Source: Virgibacillus alimentarius (GTDB lineage: Bacteria; Bacillota; Bacilli; Bacillales; Amphibacillaceae). From it: a stretch of 51,841 nucleotides of DNA. Below the pieces are notes generated by a model that saw only the letters and a program-made list of their open reading frames with translations, ran no database searches and was not told where the DNA came from. Location of the stretch: assembly GCF_000709085.1 (NCBI RefSeq), contig NZ_JFBD01000028.1, forward strand, positions 1 to 51,841, written 5' to 3'. A program made the translations under genes and the position numbers. How positions within the stretch are numbered: the stretch's first letter is position 1; each line of letters opens with the position of its first letter. Positions 6,840-15,631 of this stretch are shown here, piece after piece.

Positions 6840-7847
6840 CTATTTTTTTAGAAGTAAATAGATAAAGTACGGGGCGCCAATTAATGCAACCATAATCCCC
6901 GCCGGAATGCCATCTGGGTCTGTCAGATTACGCCCAACGGTATCCGCCAGCAAAAGCAGCCATCCGCCAATCAGAATGGCAAGGGGGATAAATAATTGAT
7001 TTCTTGGGCCGATAATGGCTTTTGCCATATGCGGTGCCATGAGTCCGATAAAGGCAATGCCGCCAGTAACCGATACTGCTGAAGCTGCCAGCGCAACTGC
7101 GATGAAAAGTAAAGTGATGCGTTCCTTTTCCACCGGTACACCAACACCAATGGCTGCTGACTCACTTAAATGGAGGAGATTTAAACGATTTGCTTTGTAT
7201 AGTGTCAATGGAATTAAAATGATTAGCCAAGGAAGGATGGCTAACACAAAAGGCCAATCGGTTCCCCAGATATTGCCTGCTATCCATTTGGCAATAAAAT
7301 CGACTTTTTCTTGGTCCGCAGAGGACATAAGCACAATCATGATACCTGACAATGCCATAGAGAATCCAACTCCGATAAGAATGACTTTGATCGGCTGCAG
7401 GCCAGATTGCTTGCTGTAAGAAAAAATATAGATCAAACAGGTAGTACATAAAGCTCCTGCAAAAGCAACGAGTGGAAGCAAGTAAACAAACGTATCACTG
7501 CTTATCGGAAAAAATAAAAAGAAAACAGTAATTGCTACGCCAGCTCCGTTGTTAACGCCGATAATACCGGGGTCTGCCAAATCATTTCGTGTAATTCCTT
7601 GCAGAATGGCGCCTGATAAAGCAAGTGCCATGCCTGCTAGTAAGGTGATACAAATGCGCGGCAGCCGGATGGAAAATAAAATAAATGCTTCTTTGAATGT
7701 ACCCTGACCAAGTAAAGTAGGAATGATCCGGTCAAAGGAAATCGAAGCATATCCGACACTAGCTCCGACAATCATTGTTGCTATAATGAGCATTATCAAT
7801 ATAAAAAGGAAGATGCGTTGTTTTTTTATGAAAGCTGGATGAATCAT
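6840..7847 (-). CDS. Iron-siderophore ABC permease, FecCD family (distal subunit)
   Basis: A 335-residue FecCD permease with about ten membrane helices. Typical blocks are RLPRICITLLAGMALALSGAILQGITRN near residue 50, ADPGIIGVNNGAG near 92, and the C-terminal GGIAFIGLMAPHMAK coupling helix followed by ADTVGR. Together with the preceding permease it forms the heterodimeric channel for an Fe-siderophore. Its ATG overlaps the upstream stop (ATGA, 7844-7847), implying translational coupling. It is closest in organisation to B. subtilis YfiZ/YfhA. Iron repression is expected from the Fur box at the operon head. The siderophore itself is not identifiable. Confidence 0.93.
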   Translation of the reverse strand: MIHPAFIKKQRIFLFILIMLIIATMIVGASVGYASISFDRIIPTLLGQGTFKEAFILFSIRLPRICITLLAGMALALSGAILQGITRNDLADPGIIGVNNGAGVAITVFFLFFPISSDTFVYLLPLVAFAGALCTTCLIYIFSYSKQSGLQPIKVILIGVGFSMALSGIMIVLMSSADQEKVDFIAKWIAGNIWGTDWPFVLAILPWLIILIPLTLYKANRLNLLHLSESAAIGVGVPVEKERITLLFIAVALAASAVSVTGGIAFIGLMAPHMAKAIIGPRNQLFIPLAILIGGWLLLLADTVGRNLTDPDGIPAGIMVALIGAPYFIYLLLKK

Positions 7848-8875
7848 GAGAATGCATTTCCTCCTTTTCGCACAATGAGCAGAAAGAAGGGAAGTCCCAT
7901 AATCGCTACAATCGCGATGACAGACGTTTCAAATGGCGCATAAATGGTACGGCCTACTGTATCAGCTAAAAGCATAAAAATGCCTCCTACTACTGCTGAC
8001 ATTGGTATAATAAAACGATAATCGGTGCCCACGATGAAACGGGTGATATGTGGCACGATTAATCCAATGAATGCCATGTTTCCAACAAGTGCAACTGCTG
8101 CACTAGCAAGTAAAATAATCACAATAAAAAGAATTGCCTTTATTTGTATTGTTTTTTGTCCTAATCCAACAGCTACTTCTTCACTTAAGCTAAGAATCGT
8201 AAGCTGTTTCGAAAGGGCAATCGCTATGAAAATCCCGATTGTAATAATTGGAACAATGACCTGAAGCTGACTCCATGTTGTTCCAACTAATCCTCCTGCA
8301 GTCCACATCGATACATGCTTGGAAATCCTAAAGTAAAGGCCAATACCTTCTGCAATAGCATAGAGAAAGGCTGATACAGCAGCTCCGGCTAAAACAATTC
8401 GATAAGAGGAAAATCCTCCTTTTTTCATTGATCCGATACCAAACACCATCATAGCGCCGATTGCTGAGCCGATGAAGCAGGCGACCATGATGCCAAAGAA
8501 ATTGGCGGAAGGAATCAGTGCTATCGTGAAGGCAAGTGCCGCATTCGCACCAGAGGTTAAGCCCAGCAGCCCCGGATCTGCAAGAGGATTTCTGGTCATT
8601 CCTTGCATAATGGCTCCAGCGATTGCTAGGGCAGCACCGACAAATACTGCAGCAATTTCCCTTGGTAAGCGTATATCGCGAATAATGGAAATGGCTTCAC
8701 TTGTTTCTTCTGATGCAATTGCAAGGTAAATATCTTTTGCAGATATATTTACTGCCCCAAAAACAATTGCAACAATAAATACCGCAATAAACAAGATAAG
8801 ACCTGCAATTAATTTATAGATAAATGGAATTCTACGTTGATTTGATTTCATCGTGCCCAACCCATCTCTTCTCAT
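7844..8875 (-). CDS. Iron-siderophore ABC permease, FecCD family (proximal subunit)
   Basis: A 343-residue FecCD permease, partner of the gene that overlaps it by 4 bp. It carries DIRLPREIAAVFVGAALAIAGAIMQGMTRN near residue 70, ADPGLLGLTSGANAALA near 105, and NMAFIGLIVPHITR with ADTVGR near the end, plus a cytoplasmic N-terminus rich in Arg. The start ATG at 8873-8875 has AGAGGA about 6 nt before it, inside the stop region of the lipoprotein gene; an internal Met nine codons on has a weaker site. It acts in the cytoplasmic membrane. Confidence 0.93.
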   Translation of the reverse strand: MRRDGLGTMKSNQRRIPFIYKLIAGLILFIAVFIVAIVFGAVNISAKDIYLAIASEETSEAISIIRDIRLPREIAAVFVGAALAIAGAIMQGMTRNPLADPGLLGLTSGANAALAFTIALIPSANFFGIMVACFIGSAIGAMMVFGIGSMKKGGFSSYRIVLAGAAVSAFLYAIAEGIGLYFRISKHVSMWTAGGLVGTTWSQLQVIVPIITIGIFIAIALSKQLTILSLSEEVAVGLGQKTIQIKAILFIVIILLASAAVALVGNMAFIGLIVPHITRFIVGTDYRFIIPMSAVVGGIFMLLADTVGRTIYAPFETSVIAIVAIMGLPFFLLIVRKGGNAFS

Positions 8876-8884
8876 GTTTTTCCT

Positions 8885-9796
8885 CTATTTTCCAAGAAAA
8901 TAATTCGTAAAAGTTTCTAATTGGTACTCAAGTGTAATGGGGTCATTGAAGTAGAATTCCATTGCATTTACTTCCAGCACGCGATCATTTTTCGCCGCAG
9001 GGATGTTTTTGTACGTATCTGTTTCTTGAAAGGAGTTATCCATTTCCTTATTTTTACTGATCACCATATAATCCCCGGCAAACGTTGGTAAGACTTCTGT
9101 TGATAAAGCATAATAGCCGTCTTTTAAAGCTTTTTCTTTTACTTTCTCTGGCATTTTCAATTCCATTTCCTGATAGAGCACTTCTGTACCACGGCCCCAG
9201 TTGTCGCCGTATACATACAATTGTTTATCAAAGCTTTCGATGACAGAAATCGTTGCATCTTCTCCAATTTTATCTTTAATTTTCTTTCCTGTCTTTTGTG
9301 CGCGCTTCTTAAAATCATCGACCCATTCTTGTGCTTTTTCTTCTTTATTGAGCAGCTTTCCGATTTCTATATGTTGCGTGAGATAATCCACCTTTCCATA
9401 AGTATATGTGACGGTAGGTGCTATTTCTTTTAATTTATCGATATTTTTAGTATTGGAGAGACCGATGATTAAATCGGGATCTAATTCAATGATTTTCTCA
9501 AGGCTTTCATCTGAGACTACCTCTACTTCTTTCAGTCCCTTATCAAAACGTGGGTTATCTTTCGCCCATGCATCAACACCGACAATATTAACACCAAGGT
9601 GCATGACATTTCCGGCAAAAGAGCCAAGGACGACAACTCGTTTTGGGTCAGCGGGAACTTCTATCGGGCCATTTTCTGATTGATATGTGATGGTTTCTTT
9701 ACTTCCTTGATCAGCAGTGGATTTGCTTTCTTTAGTGCTGCAGCCACTAATGATTAGCACGAACAGCATGAGGGAAAGAATGAGTGATTTCTTCAT
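8885..9796 (-). CDS. Siderophore-binding lipoprotein, YfiY-like
   Basis: A 303-residue substrate-binding lipoprotein of the helical-backbone metal receptor family (TroA/FepB type). A signal peptide ends in the lipobox LIISGC, so Cys19 should be lipidated. The body follows the family plan: PADPKRVVVLGSFAGNVMHLGV at the first lobe, ELDPDLIIGL, then a long linking helix (residues ~150-185). The ATG has AAAAGGAG upstream. It starts 50 bp inside the 3' end of the ATPase gene, an unusually long overlap that suggests coupling. It is most like B. subtilis YfiY (hydroxamate/citrate-type siderophores); ligand not determined. Confidence 0.92.
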   Translation of the reverse strand: MKKSLILSLMLFVLIISGCSTKESKSTADQGSKETITYQSENGPIEVPADPKRVVVLGSFAGNVMHLGVNIVGVDAWAKDNPRFDKGLKEVEVVSDESLEKIIELDPDLIIGLSNTKNIDKLKEIAPTVTYTYGKVDYLTQHIEIGKLLNKEEKAQEWVDDFKKRAQKTGKKIKDKIGEDATISVIESFDKQLYVYGDNWGRGTEVLYQEMELKMPEKVKEKALKDGYYALSTEVLPTFAGDYMVISKNKEMDNSFQETDTYKNIPAAKNDRVLEVNAMEFYFNDPITLEYQLETFTNYFLGK

Positions 9797-10592
9797 TTTT
9801 TTGATCTCCTTTTAATAAATGATAGGTTATACACATCGGCTTGTTTGTCCGTGGATCACGTCCAATTTCTGCATCAATTCGAAATACTTTTTTCAGTACA
9901 TCCGCATGAATAACTTCTTCACAATTGCCTGCCTTCACAATTTCACCGTCTTTTAAAGCGATAATATAATCTGCAAAGCGGGCAGCTTGATTGAGGTCAT
10001 GTAGAACCATGACAATTGTTCGCCCCTGCTCTTCATTAAGGCGCTTGAGAACTTCTAAGACTTCCAGTTGGTGAGCCATATCTAAATACGTAGTAGGTTC
10101 GTCAAGGAAGATAGTATCTGTTTCCTGAGCAAGTGACATAGCAATCCAGACGCGTTGCCGCTGGCCGCCTGAAAGAGCGTCAACAGGCTGGAACTTAAAG
10201 GCGGAAGTACCGGTTATATCAAGCGCCCAGTCAATGACTTCGATGTCTTCTTTGGTTAGGCGTCCAAATCCCTTCTGGTAGGGAAAACGGCCATATGAAA
10301 CCAATTCGCCAACTGTCAGTCCACTTGCACTTTCCGGTGTTTGTGGCAAAATGGCTATTTGTTTTGCCAGCTTTTTTGTGTTTTCCTTTGTAATAATTTT
10401 TCCATCTAGGACAACGGAACCGGACTTGGGTGTAATAATGCGGGTAATTGCCTTTAACAAAGTCGATTTTCCACATCCATTTGGTCCGATAATGGCTGTG
10501 ATTTTTTGATCTGGGATTTCCATACTGAGACCGTTCACAATTAGCCGTGTATCATAGGAAATGGTTAAGTTATCTGTATATAAGCGTGCCAT
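9747..10592 (-). CDS. yusV: Siderophore ABC transporter ATPase, FecE/YusV type
   Basis: A 281-residue ABC ATPase of the iron-siderophore class. Walker A is GPNGCGKST, the Q-loop is ILPQTPE, the signature is ALSGGQRQRVWIA, Walker B is TIFLDEPTTYLD and the switch His lies in MVLHDLNQAARF. The C-terminal CITYHLL region is typical of YusV-like proteins. The start is ATG 10590-10592 with GGAGG seven nt upstream, two codons inside the longest frame. In B. subtilis the shared ATPase YusV is encoded apart from its permeases; here it leads the operon, so the cluster is self-sufficient. The Fur-boxed promoter lies immediately upstream. Confidence 0.94.
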   Translation of the reverse strand: MARLYTDNLTISYDTRLIVNGLSMEIPDQKITAIIGPNGCGKSTLLKAITRIITPKSGSVVLDGKIITKENTKKLAKQIAILPQTPESASGLTVGELVSYGRFPYQKGFGRLTKEDIEVIDWALDITGTSAFKFQPVDALSGGQRQRVWIAMSLAQETDTIFLDEPTTYLDMAHQLEVLEVLKRLNEEQGRTIVMVLHDLNQAARFADYIIALKDGEIVKAGNCEEVIHADVLKKVFRIDAEIGRDPRTNKPMCITYHLLKGDQKNEEITHSFPHAVRANH

Positions 10593-10630
10593 AAACACAC
10601 CTCCATCTATATAAAAAATTCATTTTATGT

Positions 10631-10690
10631 TGAGAATGATTCTCATTTTCATTATAATGTTACTATATTCATGTCATTGCCGATTGTCAA
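10631..10690 (-). promoter_or_regulatory. Fur-regulated promoter of the siderophore operon
   Basis: On the minus strand, TTGACA (10690-10685), a 17-bp spacer and TATAGT (10667-10662) form a near-consensus promoter. Just downstream lies the perfect palindrome TGAGAATGATTCTCA (10631-10645), a Fur box of the 7-1-7 type. Fur-Fe2+ bound here would block initiation. Confidence 0.92.
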
Positions 10691-10751
10691 CCGTTATTTT
10701 TAGAATTAGGAGAATCATCAGCTTTGATCATTACGTGAGGAGTGAGAGGCC

Positions 10752-11804
10752 ATGAAAGAACAAGAGTTATTTGATGTCACTGTCATTGGAGGCGGTCCTG
10801 CAGGGCTTTATTCTGCCTTTTACAGTGGGCTGAGAGAAATGAAAACAAAATTGATAGAGTATCAACCGTATTTAGGCGGAAAAATACATGTATACCCTGA
10901 AAAAATGATTTGGGATGTCGGGGGACAGGCCCCTGTTACAGGAACACAATTGATGGAGCAACTTACACAGCAAGGGTTAACGTTTCACCCGGAGGTTGTT
11001 TTGAGTGAAAAAGTAGAATCGATTCATCGTAATGAAGCAGGAATTTTTGTATTACATACTGCTTCAGGACAAAAACATTACTCTAAAACAGTAATTGTTG
11101 CGGTCGGCGGAGGGATCTTAAATCCTCAGAAGCTAAATATAGAAGGGGCAGAGCGGTTTGAAGTGACTAATTTAAACTATACGATTGATTCATTAAGCCG
11201 TTTTAAAGATCAAACCGTACTTATTTCTGGCGGCGGCAATTCTGCGATTGACTGGGCAAATGAATTAGAGCCAATTGCTAAACAGGTTTTTATAACCTAT
11301 CGAAAAGGGGTACTTGCTGGGCATGAGGCTTCAGTAACGCAATTGATGAATAGCTCCGTCATTTGCTATTTCCACACCTCCATTACGAGGCTGATTGCTG
11401 GTGTAAATCATGAAGTGGTCGAGCAGATTCAGCTGACCAACCACCATACAGGAGAAAATATTTATTTGTCTGTAGATGAAGTGCTTATTAATCATGGGTA
11501 TGAGCAAGATGCATCCCTGCTTGAAAACAGTGGTCTTGACATAGCAAAGGTGGAGGACTATTTTATTGCAGGCAATTCAGCCAGTGAATCTTCTGTTGAT
11601 GGTCTTTATGCAGCAGGTGATATTTTAAAACATGACGGGAAGCTAAACTTGATAGCGGGAGCGTTTCAAGATGCAGCAAATGCAGTTAATAAAGCAAAGC
11701 AGTATATTCATCCAAGTGCTAGTAGGACGGGAATGGTTTCTTCCCATAATGAAAGATTTAAACAGTGGAATAAAGAATTTATAAAAAAGATCAGCAATGG
11801 GTAA
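10752..11804 (+). CDS. Type 2 ferredoxin-NADP reductase (YcgT/YumC-like)
   Basis: A 350-residue FAD/NADPH oxidoreductase of the thioredoxin-reductase-like FNR class. The FAD-binding GGGPAGLYSAFYSGL is at about 12-26, GGQAPVTGTQL near 56, the NADPH site ISGGGNSAIDWA near 156, and the second FAD motif GLYAAGDI near 283. No redox-active CxxC is present, which separates it from thioredoxin reductase. It is divergent from the siderophore operon and shares its control region; a possible promoter is TTGCCG (10677) / TAGAAT (10701) with an 18-bp spacer. FNRs of this type can reduce ferri-siderophores or feed ferredoxin, so a role in releasing iron after import is plausible but inferred. Confidence 0.92.
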   Translation: MKEQELFDVTVIGGGPAGLYSAFYSGLREMKTKLIEYQPYLGGKIHVYPEKMIWDVGGQAPVTGTQLMEQLTQQGLTFHPEVVLSEKVESIHRNEAGIFVLHTASGQKHYSKTVIVAVGGGILNPQKLNIEGAERFEVTNLNYTIDSLSRFKDQTVLISGGGNSAIDWANELEPIAKQVFITYRKGVLAGHEASVTQLMNSSVICYFHTSITRLIAGVNHEVVEQIQLTNHHTGENIYLSVDEVLINHGYEQDASLLENSGLDIAKVEDYFIAGNSASESSVDGLYAAGDILKHDGKLNLIAGAFQDAANAVNKAKQYIHPSASRTGMVSSHNERFKQWNKEFIKKISNG

Positions 11805-11912
11805 GATGTTGCCGACTGATCCTATCTTATTTCTTTTCTATCTTACGTAAATCATTTATGATTAAGAGAAGATAGATGAATTTTAAGCGGGGCTTATAAA
11901 AGGAAGGTAACG

Positions 11913-13079
11913 ATGTCAGAAGAAAATATAACGCGAATGGATTTAGATGGGAAAGAAATCATATTAATTGGTACTGCCCATGTATCAAAGCATAGTGCTG
12001 AACAAGTAAAAGAAGTGATTGAGAAAGAGAAACCTGACACGGTTTGTGTTGAACTGGACGAGCAGCGCTATCAATCTATACAGAATAAGAATAAATGGCG
12101 GGATATGGATATCTTTAAGGTAATTAAAGAGAAGAAGGCCACATTTCTCTTAATGAACCTTGCTATATCCTCTTTTCAAAATCGCATGGCAAAGCAATTT
12201 GGGATTAGCCCTGGTCAAGAAATGATTCAAGGCATTGATTCGGCAGAGGAAATAGATGCAGAACTGGTGCTGGCTGATCGCAATATTCAAATCACCTTTG
12301 CCCGTATTTGGCATGGGATTGGGTTTTCAGGGAAGGCCAAACTTCTGATGCAGATTATTTTTAGTATTTTTAGCAACGAGAGCATTACAGAAGAAGAGCT
12401 GGAAAAAATGAAATCCCAAGATATGCTGAATGCGATGCTTGATGATTTCACGGAATCCTTTCCAAGATTGAAAACTCCTTTAATCGATGAGCGGGACCAG
12501 TATTTAGCAGAGAAAATCAAACAGGCTGATGGGAATAAGATTGTAGCTGTTCTTGGTGCAGCACATGTCCCAGGGATTAAAAAAGAAATACGAAAAGAAC
12601 AGGATTTAGATCGGTTGACTGAACGTCCTCCAAAATCAAAAGTTCCTAAAATAATTGGCTGGGGGATTCCCATTTTTATTCTTGCAGTGATTGCCTATAC
12701 ATTTTATGCCAATCCTTCTGCAGGCCTGCAACAAACAATCAGCTGGGTGATCTGGAATGGATCCTTTTCAGCAATTGGCGCCTTCGTAGCTTTAGCTCAT
12801 CCGCTTGCTATTCTTACAGCTTTTATTGCAGCTCCAATCACTTCTTTAAATCCTTTAATTGCTTCTGGATTTTTTGCCGGGTTTGTCCAGGCCTATATTC
12901 GCCGGCCAAGTGTAGCAGATTTTGAACATTTATCAGAAGATGTTCATAGTGTCAAAGGGTTTTGGAATAATAAGGTAACACGCATTTTACTGGTAGTTCT
13001 GTTAGCGAACTTAGGGAGCAGCCTGGGGACGCTAATCGGCGGTGCTGACGTTATTCGCTTATTTATCGAAAATTTATAG
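11913..13079 (+). CDS. TraB-family membrane protein (TraB/PrgY/GumN superfamily)
   Basis: A 388-residue protein with a ~235-residue cytoplasmic TraB domain and a C-terminal membrane region (four or five helices, about 246-388). The hallmark motifs are GTAHVSKHSAEQV near residue 20, CVELDEQRY near 47 and the late LGAAHVPGI near 213. These His/Glu motifs are shared with TIKI/EreA-type putative metalloproteases. Enterococcal TraB and PrgY shut down peptide pheromones, but chromosomal homologues in Bacillales have no established role. Start ATG with AAAGGAAGG upstream. It could process signal peptides; nothing adjacent supports a specific target. Confidence 0.9.
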   Translation: MSEENITRMDLDGKEIILIGTAHVSKHSAEQVKEVIEKEKPDTVCVELDEQRYQSIQNKNKWRDMDIFKVIKEKKATFLLMNLAISSFQNRMAKQFGISPGQEMIQGIDSAEEIDAELVLADRNIQITFARIWHGIGFSGKAKLLMQIIFSIFSNESITEEELEKMKSQDMLNAMLDDFTESFPRLKTPLIDERDQYLAEKIKQADGNKIVAVLGAAHVPGIKKEIRKEQDLDRLTERPPKSKVPKIIGWGIPIFILAVIAYTFYANPSAGLQQTISWVIWNGSFSAIGAFVALAHPLAILTAFIAAPITSLNPLIASGFFAGFVQAYIRRPSVADFEHLSEDVHSVKGFWNNKVTRILLVVLLANLGSSLGTLIGGADVIRLFIENL

Positions 13080-13113
13080 GGAAGCTGATGTTTTGTGAAC
13101 AGGAGGTTTACCA

Positions 13114-13395
13114 ATGCATCTAATTGCTAAACAGCCATATGTAAAAGTAGAACGGGAAGTAGGTCATTTAGAACAATGCAAAACGGTCCAAAAGCGATTT
13201 ATCTATTTATATCATGAAAAGGTTGTTACAAAGCACCGAACATTTCCAATCCAACATGTTTTCGATATGTCCTATAAAAAGATCGCTGAGGCAGGCGGTC
13301 TTCTTTATTTTCATACAATCAGCGGTGTCTATTCCTACACTGTTACGTCATCCCCTGCAAAATTTATTGAAGCATTTAAACGTTTAAAAAAGTGA
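13114..13395 (+). CDS. Small conserved hypothetical protein, 93 aa
   Basis: A basic, soluble 93-residue protein with alternating beta-strand pattern (FIYLYHEKVVTKHRTFPIQ, VFDMSYKKIA, LLYFHTISGVYSYTV) and a C-terminal helix (PAKFIEAFKRLKK). The layout resembles a PH-like barrel capped by a helix, though I cannot name the family. AGGAGG lies 7 nt before the ATG. It starts 34 bp after the TraB-family gene, so the two may be cotranscribed. No catalytic residues are evident. Confidence 0.75.
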   Translation: MHLIAKQPYVKVEREVGHLEQCKTVQKRFIYLYHEKVVTKHRTFPIQHVFDMSYKKIAEAGGLLYFHTISGVYSYTVTSSPAKFIEAFKRLKK

Positions 13396-13472
13396 ATTGT
13401 GCATGCGCTTTTGTCCCATATAACACGTTTTTGCATAGGATAATATCATCATGCAATAAGGGGATGTAACAT

Positions 13473-14228
13473 GTGGGATTATTTATGAATAGTGAAAACC
13501 CGGGCGTGTTTAAAAATGAAGGAGAAATTAAAGAGCCCAATCAAGGGTACTTTAAAATAAACTATTTTTCAGAACTGCTAAAAAGACAGGAAGAAGTGAA
13601 TGCATCATTACTTAGGTCACTGCGGGATGTAAAGCTTAACAATAATCAGCAGGAATTCATCCAGGATAAGCGGTGGAAAGAGATGAATCAACAGCTGGAG
13701 AAAGTAAACAAAAGCAATGCAGAACAAAAGGAATTTAAAGACCATACGCTGCAGTGGCAAAAACGGTTAGATAACCAGGTAAATACATTAGGTGAAGTGT
13801 TAGAAGACAATGAAATGAAAGCGCAAGAAATGATAGAAGAAATGAGAGATATGCAGCACGTCAACAAAGATATGCTAAATAAGTTAGATCAACAGGAATT
13901 AACCAATCAGCACCTTATTTCACAAGTAAATGAGTTTCAGGATGTAAAGAAACAAGTGGATGAGCGAGCTCTGCAGCAGGACTTGATTCAAGAAGACATG
14001 TTAGAACGCCTGGAAAATCAGGAAGCGGGAACAGAGAAAATCATTAGACAACTGGATAACTTGCGTTCGATTCTCTATGAACGAACAAATGATTTAACAG
14101 AGCAAATAGAAAATGGCTATGAGCTGACGGCAACCTATTTTTATAAGCTGTTAACCGGATCCAATCAGCCTGTAACTCTTTTAATGATGAATGAAAAGAA
14201 AGAGGAAAGTAAATCGAATTCAAATTAA
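13473..14228 (+). CDS. Coiled-coil protein of unknown function
   Basis: A 251-residue, very hydrophilic protein, predicted to be almost entirely helical and coiled coil from about residue 30 to 215, rich in Gln, Glu, Lys and Asn. No membrane segment or signal peptide. The tail (YELTATYFYKLLTGSNQPVTLLMM) is the only hydrophobic part and could be a docking element. I take the GTG at 13473 as start because AAGGGG lies about 9 nt upstream; the ATG four codons later is an alternative with a poorer fit. It is followed at once by a terminator. No family recognised; a structural or scaffold role is possible. Confidence 0.8.
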   Translation: MGLFMNSENPGVFKNEGEIKEPNQGYFKINYFSELLKRQEEVNASLLRSLRDVKLNNNQQEFIQDKRWKEMNQQLEKVNKSNAEQKEFKDHTLQWQKRLDNQVNTLGEVLEDNEMKAQEMIEEMRDMQHVNKDMLNKLDQQELTNQHLISQVNEFQDVKKQVDERALQQDLIQEDMLERLENQEAGTEKIIRQLDNLRSILYERTNDLTEQIENGYELTATYFYKLLTGSNQPVTLLMMNEKKEESKSNSN

Positions 14229-14242
14229 ATCAATATCCAGAG

Positions 14243-14279
14243 AACCATACCTAACTCAACTCGATACGGTATGGTTTTT
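14243..14279 (+). terminator. Terminator after the coiled-coil gene
   Basis: AACCATACC (14243-14251) pairs with GGTATGGTT (14268-14276), followed by a T run to 14279. It begins 14 nt after the stop codon. Confidence 0.85.
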
Positions 14280-14334
14280 CATTGCTTCAATGCTATAATG
14301 AGACAAAGTACATCGAAAACGAAAGGGGATACAT

Positions 14335-15378
14335 ATGGGGAAAAAATATATTGGGTACGCAGGCACATACACACGTAAAAGCAGTCAAGGTATTTATCGA
14401 TTTGTTCTTGATACGGAAAAAGCTACATTAGATGAGGTTGAAGTTGCAGCGGAAGTTGGCAGTCCAACGTACTTAGCAATAAGTGAGGATAACCGTTATC
14501 TTTATTCAGTTGCTCAAGATGGCGATTTTGGCGGTGTGAATGCCTATGCATTGGATCGGGAAACGGGAAGCTTGCAGTACATGAATGGACAACTTACCGA
14601 AGGAGCGCCGCCGTGTCATGTTACCATTCGCGATAAAGAGCTTTTAACAGCAAACTACCACCGGGGAACGATTGAATTACATCAAGTAAATCAGGATGGA
14701 ACCGTTGAAGCGACATCTTCCAATTATCAGCATGAAGGTAGCGGCCCGCATAAACGCCAGGAAAAGCCACATGTTCATTATGCAGGACACACACCGGACG
14801 GAAAATATGTCATTGCCGCAGATCTCGGGACGGATGAACTTGTGACATATCAAATGAATCAACATGAACTGGTCCGAGTGAGTACGTTAACGGTAAAAGC
14901 CGGAAGCGGACCAAGACATATCGTTTTTCATCCAAATGGGAAAATAGCTTATCTGATCACAGAATTAAGTTCAGAAGTAATCGTGTTAAATTATAACGCA
15001 GAAACAGGAAGTTTTTTAGAAAAACAATGCTTAAGTACGATCCCTGAAGATTTTACAGAAAAAAATGATGCGAGTGCGATTCATATTTCTTCAGACGGCA
15101 AATTTATTTATGCAGGGAACCGCGGCCATAATAGTATCGCTGTATTTAGCATCGATGAAGAAACGGGTGAGCTGACTTTGATTGACCACACAACAACCGG
15201 TGGTGACTGGCCGCGTGATTTTGTCCTTGATCCGAGTGAAAATTTTATTATTGCTTCCAATCAACATTCAGGAAACCTTGTCTTACTAGCGCGTGATGCA
15301 GAAACAGGAAAACTGAGCAAATTAAATGCAGAAGTATCTGTACCAGAAGTAGTATGCGTTAAGTTTTTAAATCATTAA
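14335..15378 (+). CDS. pgl: 6-phosphogluconolactonase, seven-bladed beta-propeller type
   Basis: A 347-residue lactonase of the Pgl/YkgB family, which hydrolyses 6-phosphogluconolactone in the oxidative pentose phosphate pathway. Repeated propeller strands such as PTYLAISEDNRYLYSV, KELLTANYHRGTIELH, GPRHIVFHPNGKIAYL and GDWPRDFVLDPSENFIIAS match the family, as does the N-terminal GYAGTYTRKSSQGIYRF. Length agrees with B. subtilis YkgB. ATG with AAAGGGG upstream. It is a single-gene unit between two terminators. Some members act on other sugar lactones, so the substrate is likely but not certain. Confidence 0.9.
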   Translation: MGKKYIGYAGTYTRKSSQGIYRFVLDTEKATLDEVEVAAEVGSPTYLAISEDNRYLYSVAQDGDFGGVNAYALDRETGSLQYMNGQLTEGAPPCHVTIRDKELLTANYHRGTIELHQVNQDGTVEATSSNYQHEGSGPHKRQEKPHVHYAGHTPDGKYVIAADLGTDELVTYQMNQHELVRVSTLTVKAGSGPRHIVFHPNGKIAYLITELSSEVIVLNYNAETGSFLEKQCLSTIPEDFTEKNDASAIHISSDGKFIYAGNRGHNSIAVFSIDEETGELTLIDHTTTGGDWPRDFVLDPSENFIIASNQHSGNLVLLARDAETGKLSKLNAEVSVPEVVCVKFLNH

Positions 15379-15393
15379 TCAAGCGTCTATGCA

Positions 15394-15427
15394 GTCTATC
15401 CCAGAGTCATTTGGGATAGGCTTTTTT
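15394..15427 (+). terminator. Terminator after pgl
   Basis: A stem of ten pairs with one wobble or mismatch (15394-15403 with 15412-15421), an 8-nt loop and six T. It lies about 15 nt past the stop codon. Confidence 0.85.
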
Positions 15428-15451
15428 GGTGTGCAATTAGAGAATTAACAA

Positions 15452-15499
15452 TTGACAAATTCAGAATTTTTATAGTATAGTGTATTCAACAATGTTGAA
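15452..15499 (+). promoter_or_regulatory. Promoter and palindromic operator of the HMG-CoA lyase gene
   Basis: TTGACA (15452-15457) and TATAGT (15476-15481) are separated by 18 bp. Immediately downstream is the palindrome TTCAACAATGTTGAA (15485-15499, 7-bp arms with one central base), positioned over the expected start of transcription. This fits a dedicated repressor, which is not encoded nearby. Confidence 0.65.
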
Positions 15500-15631
15500 T
15501 AAATGGAAACTCGATTGAATAGAATGAATAGAAACGAAAAACTAAAGGAAATTGAATGGATGGAACCAATTTTTAAAAGGGAAATACAATAAACTGTAAG
15601 CGCATTCAAAAATGGGAACGGAGGGATAACT

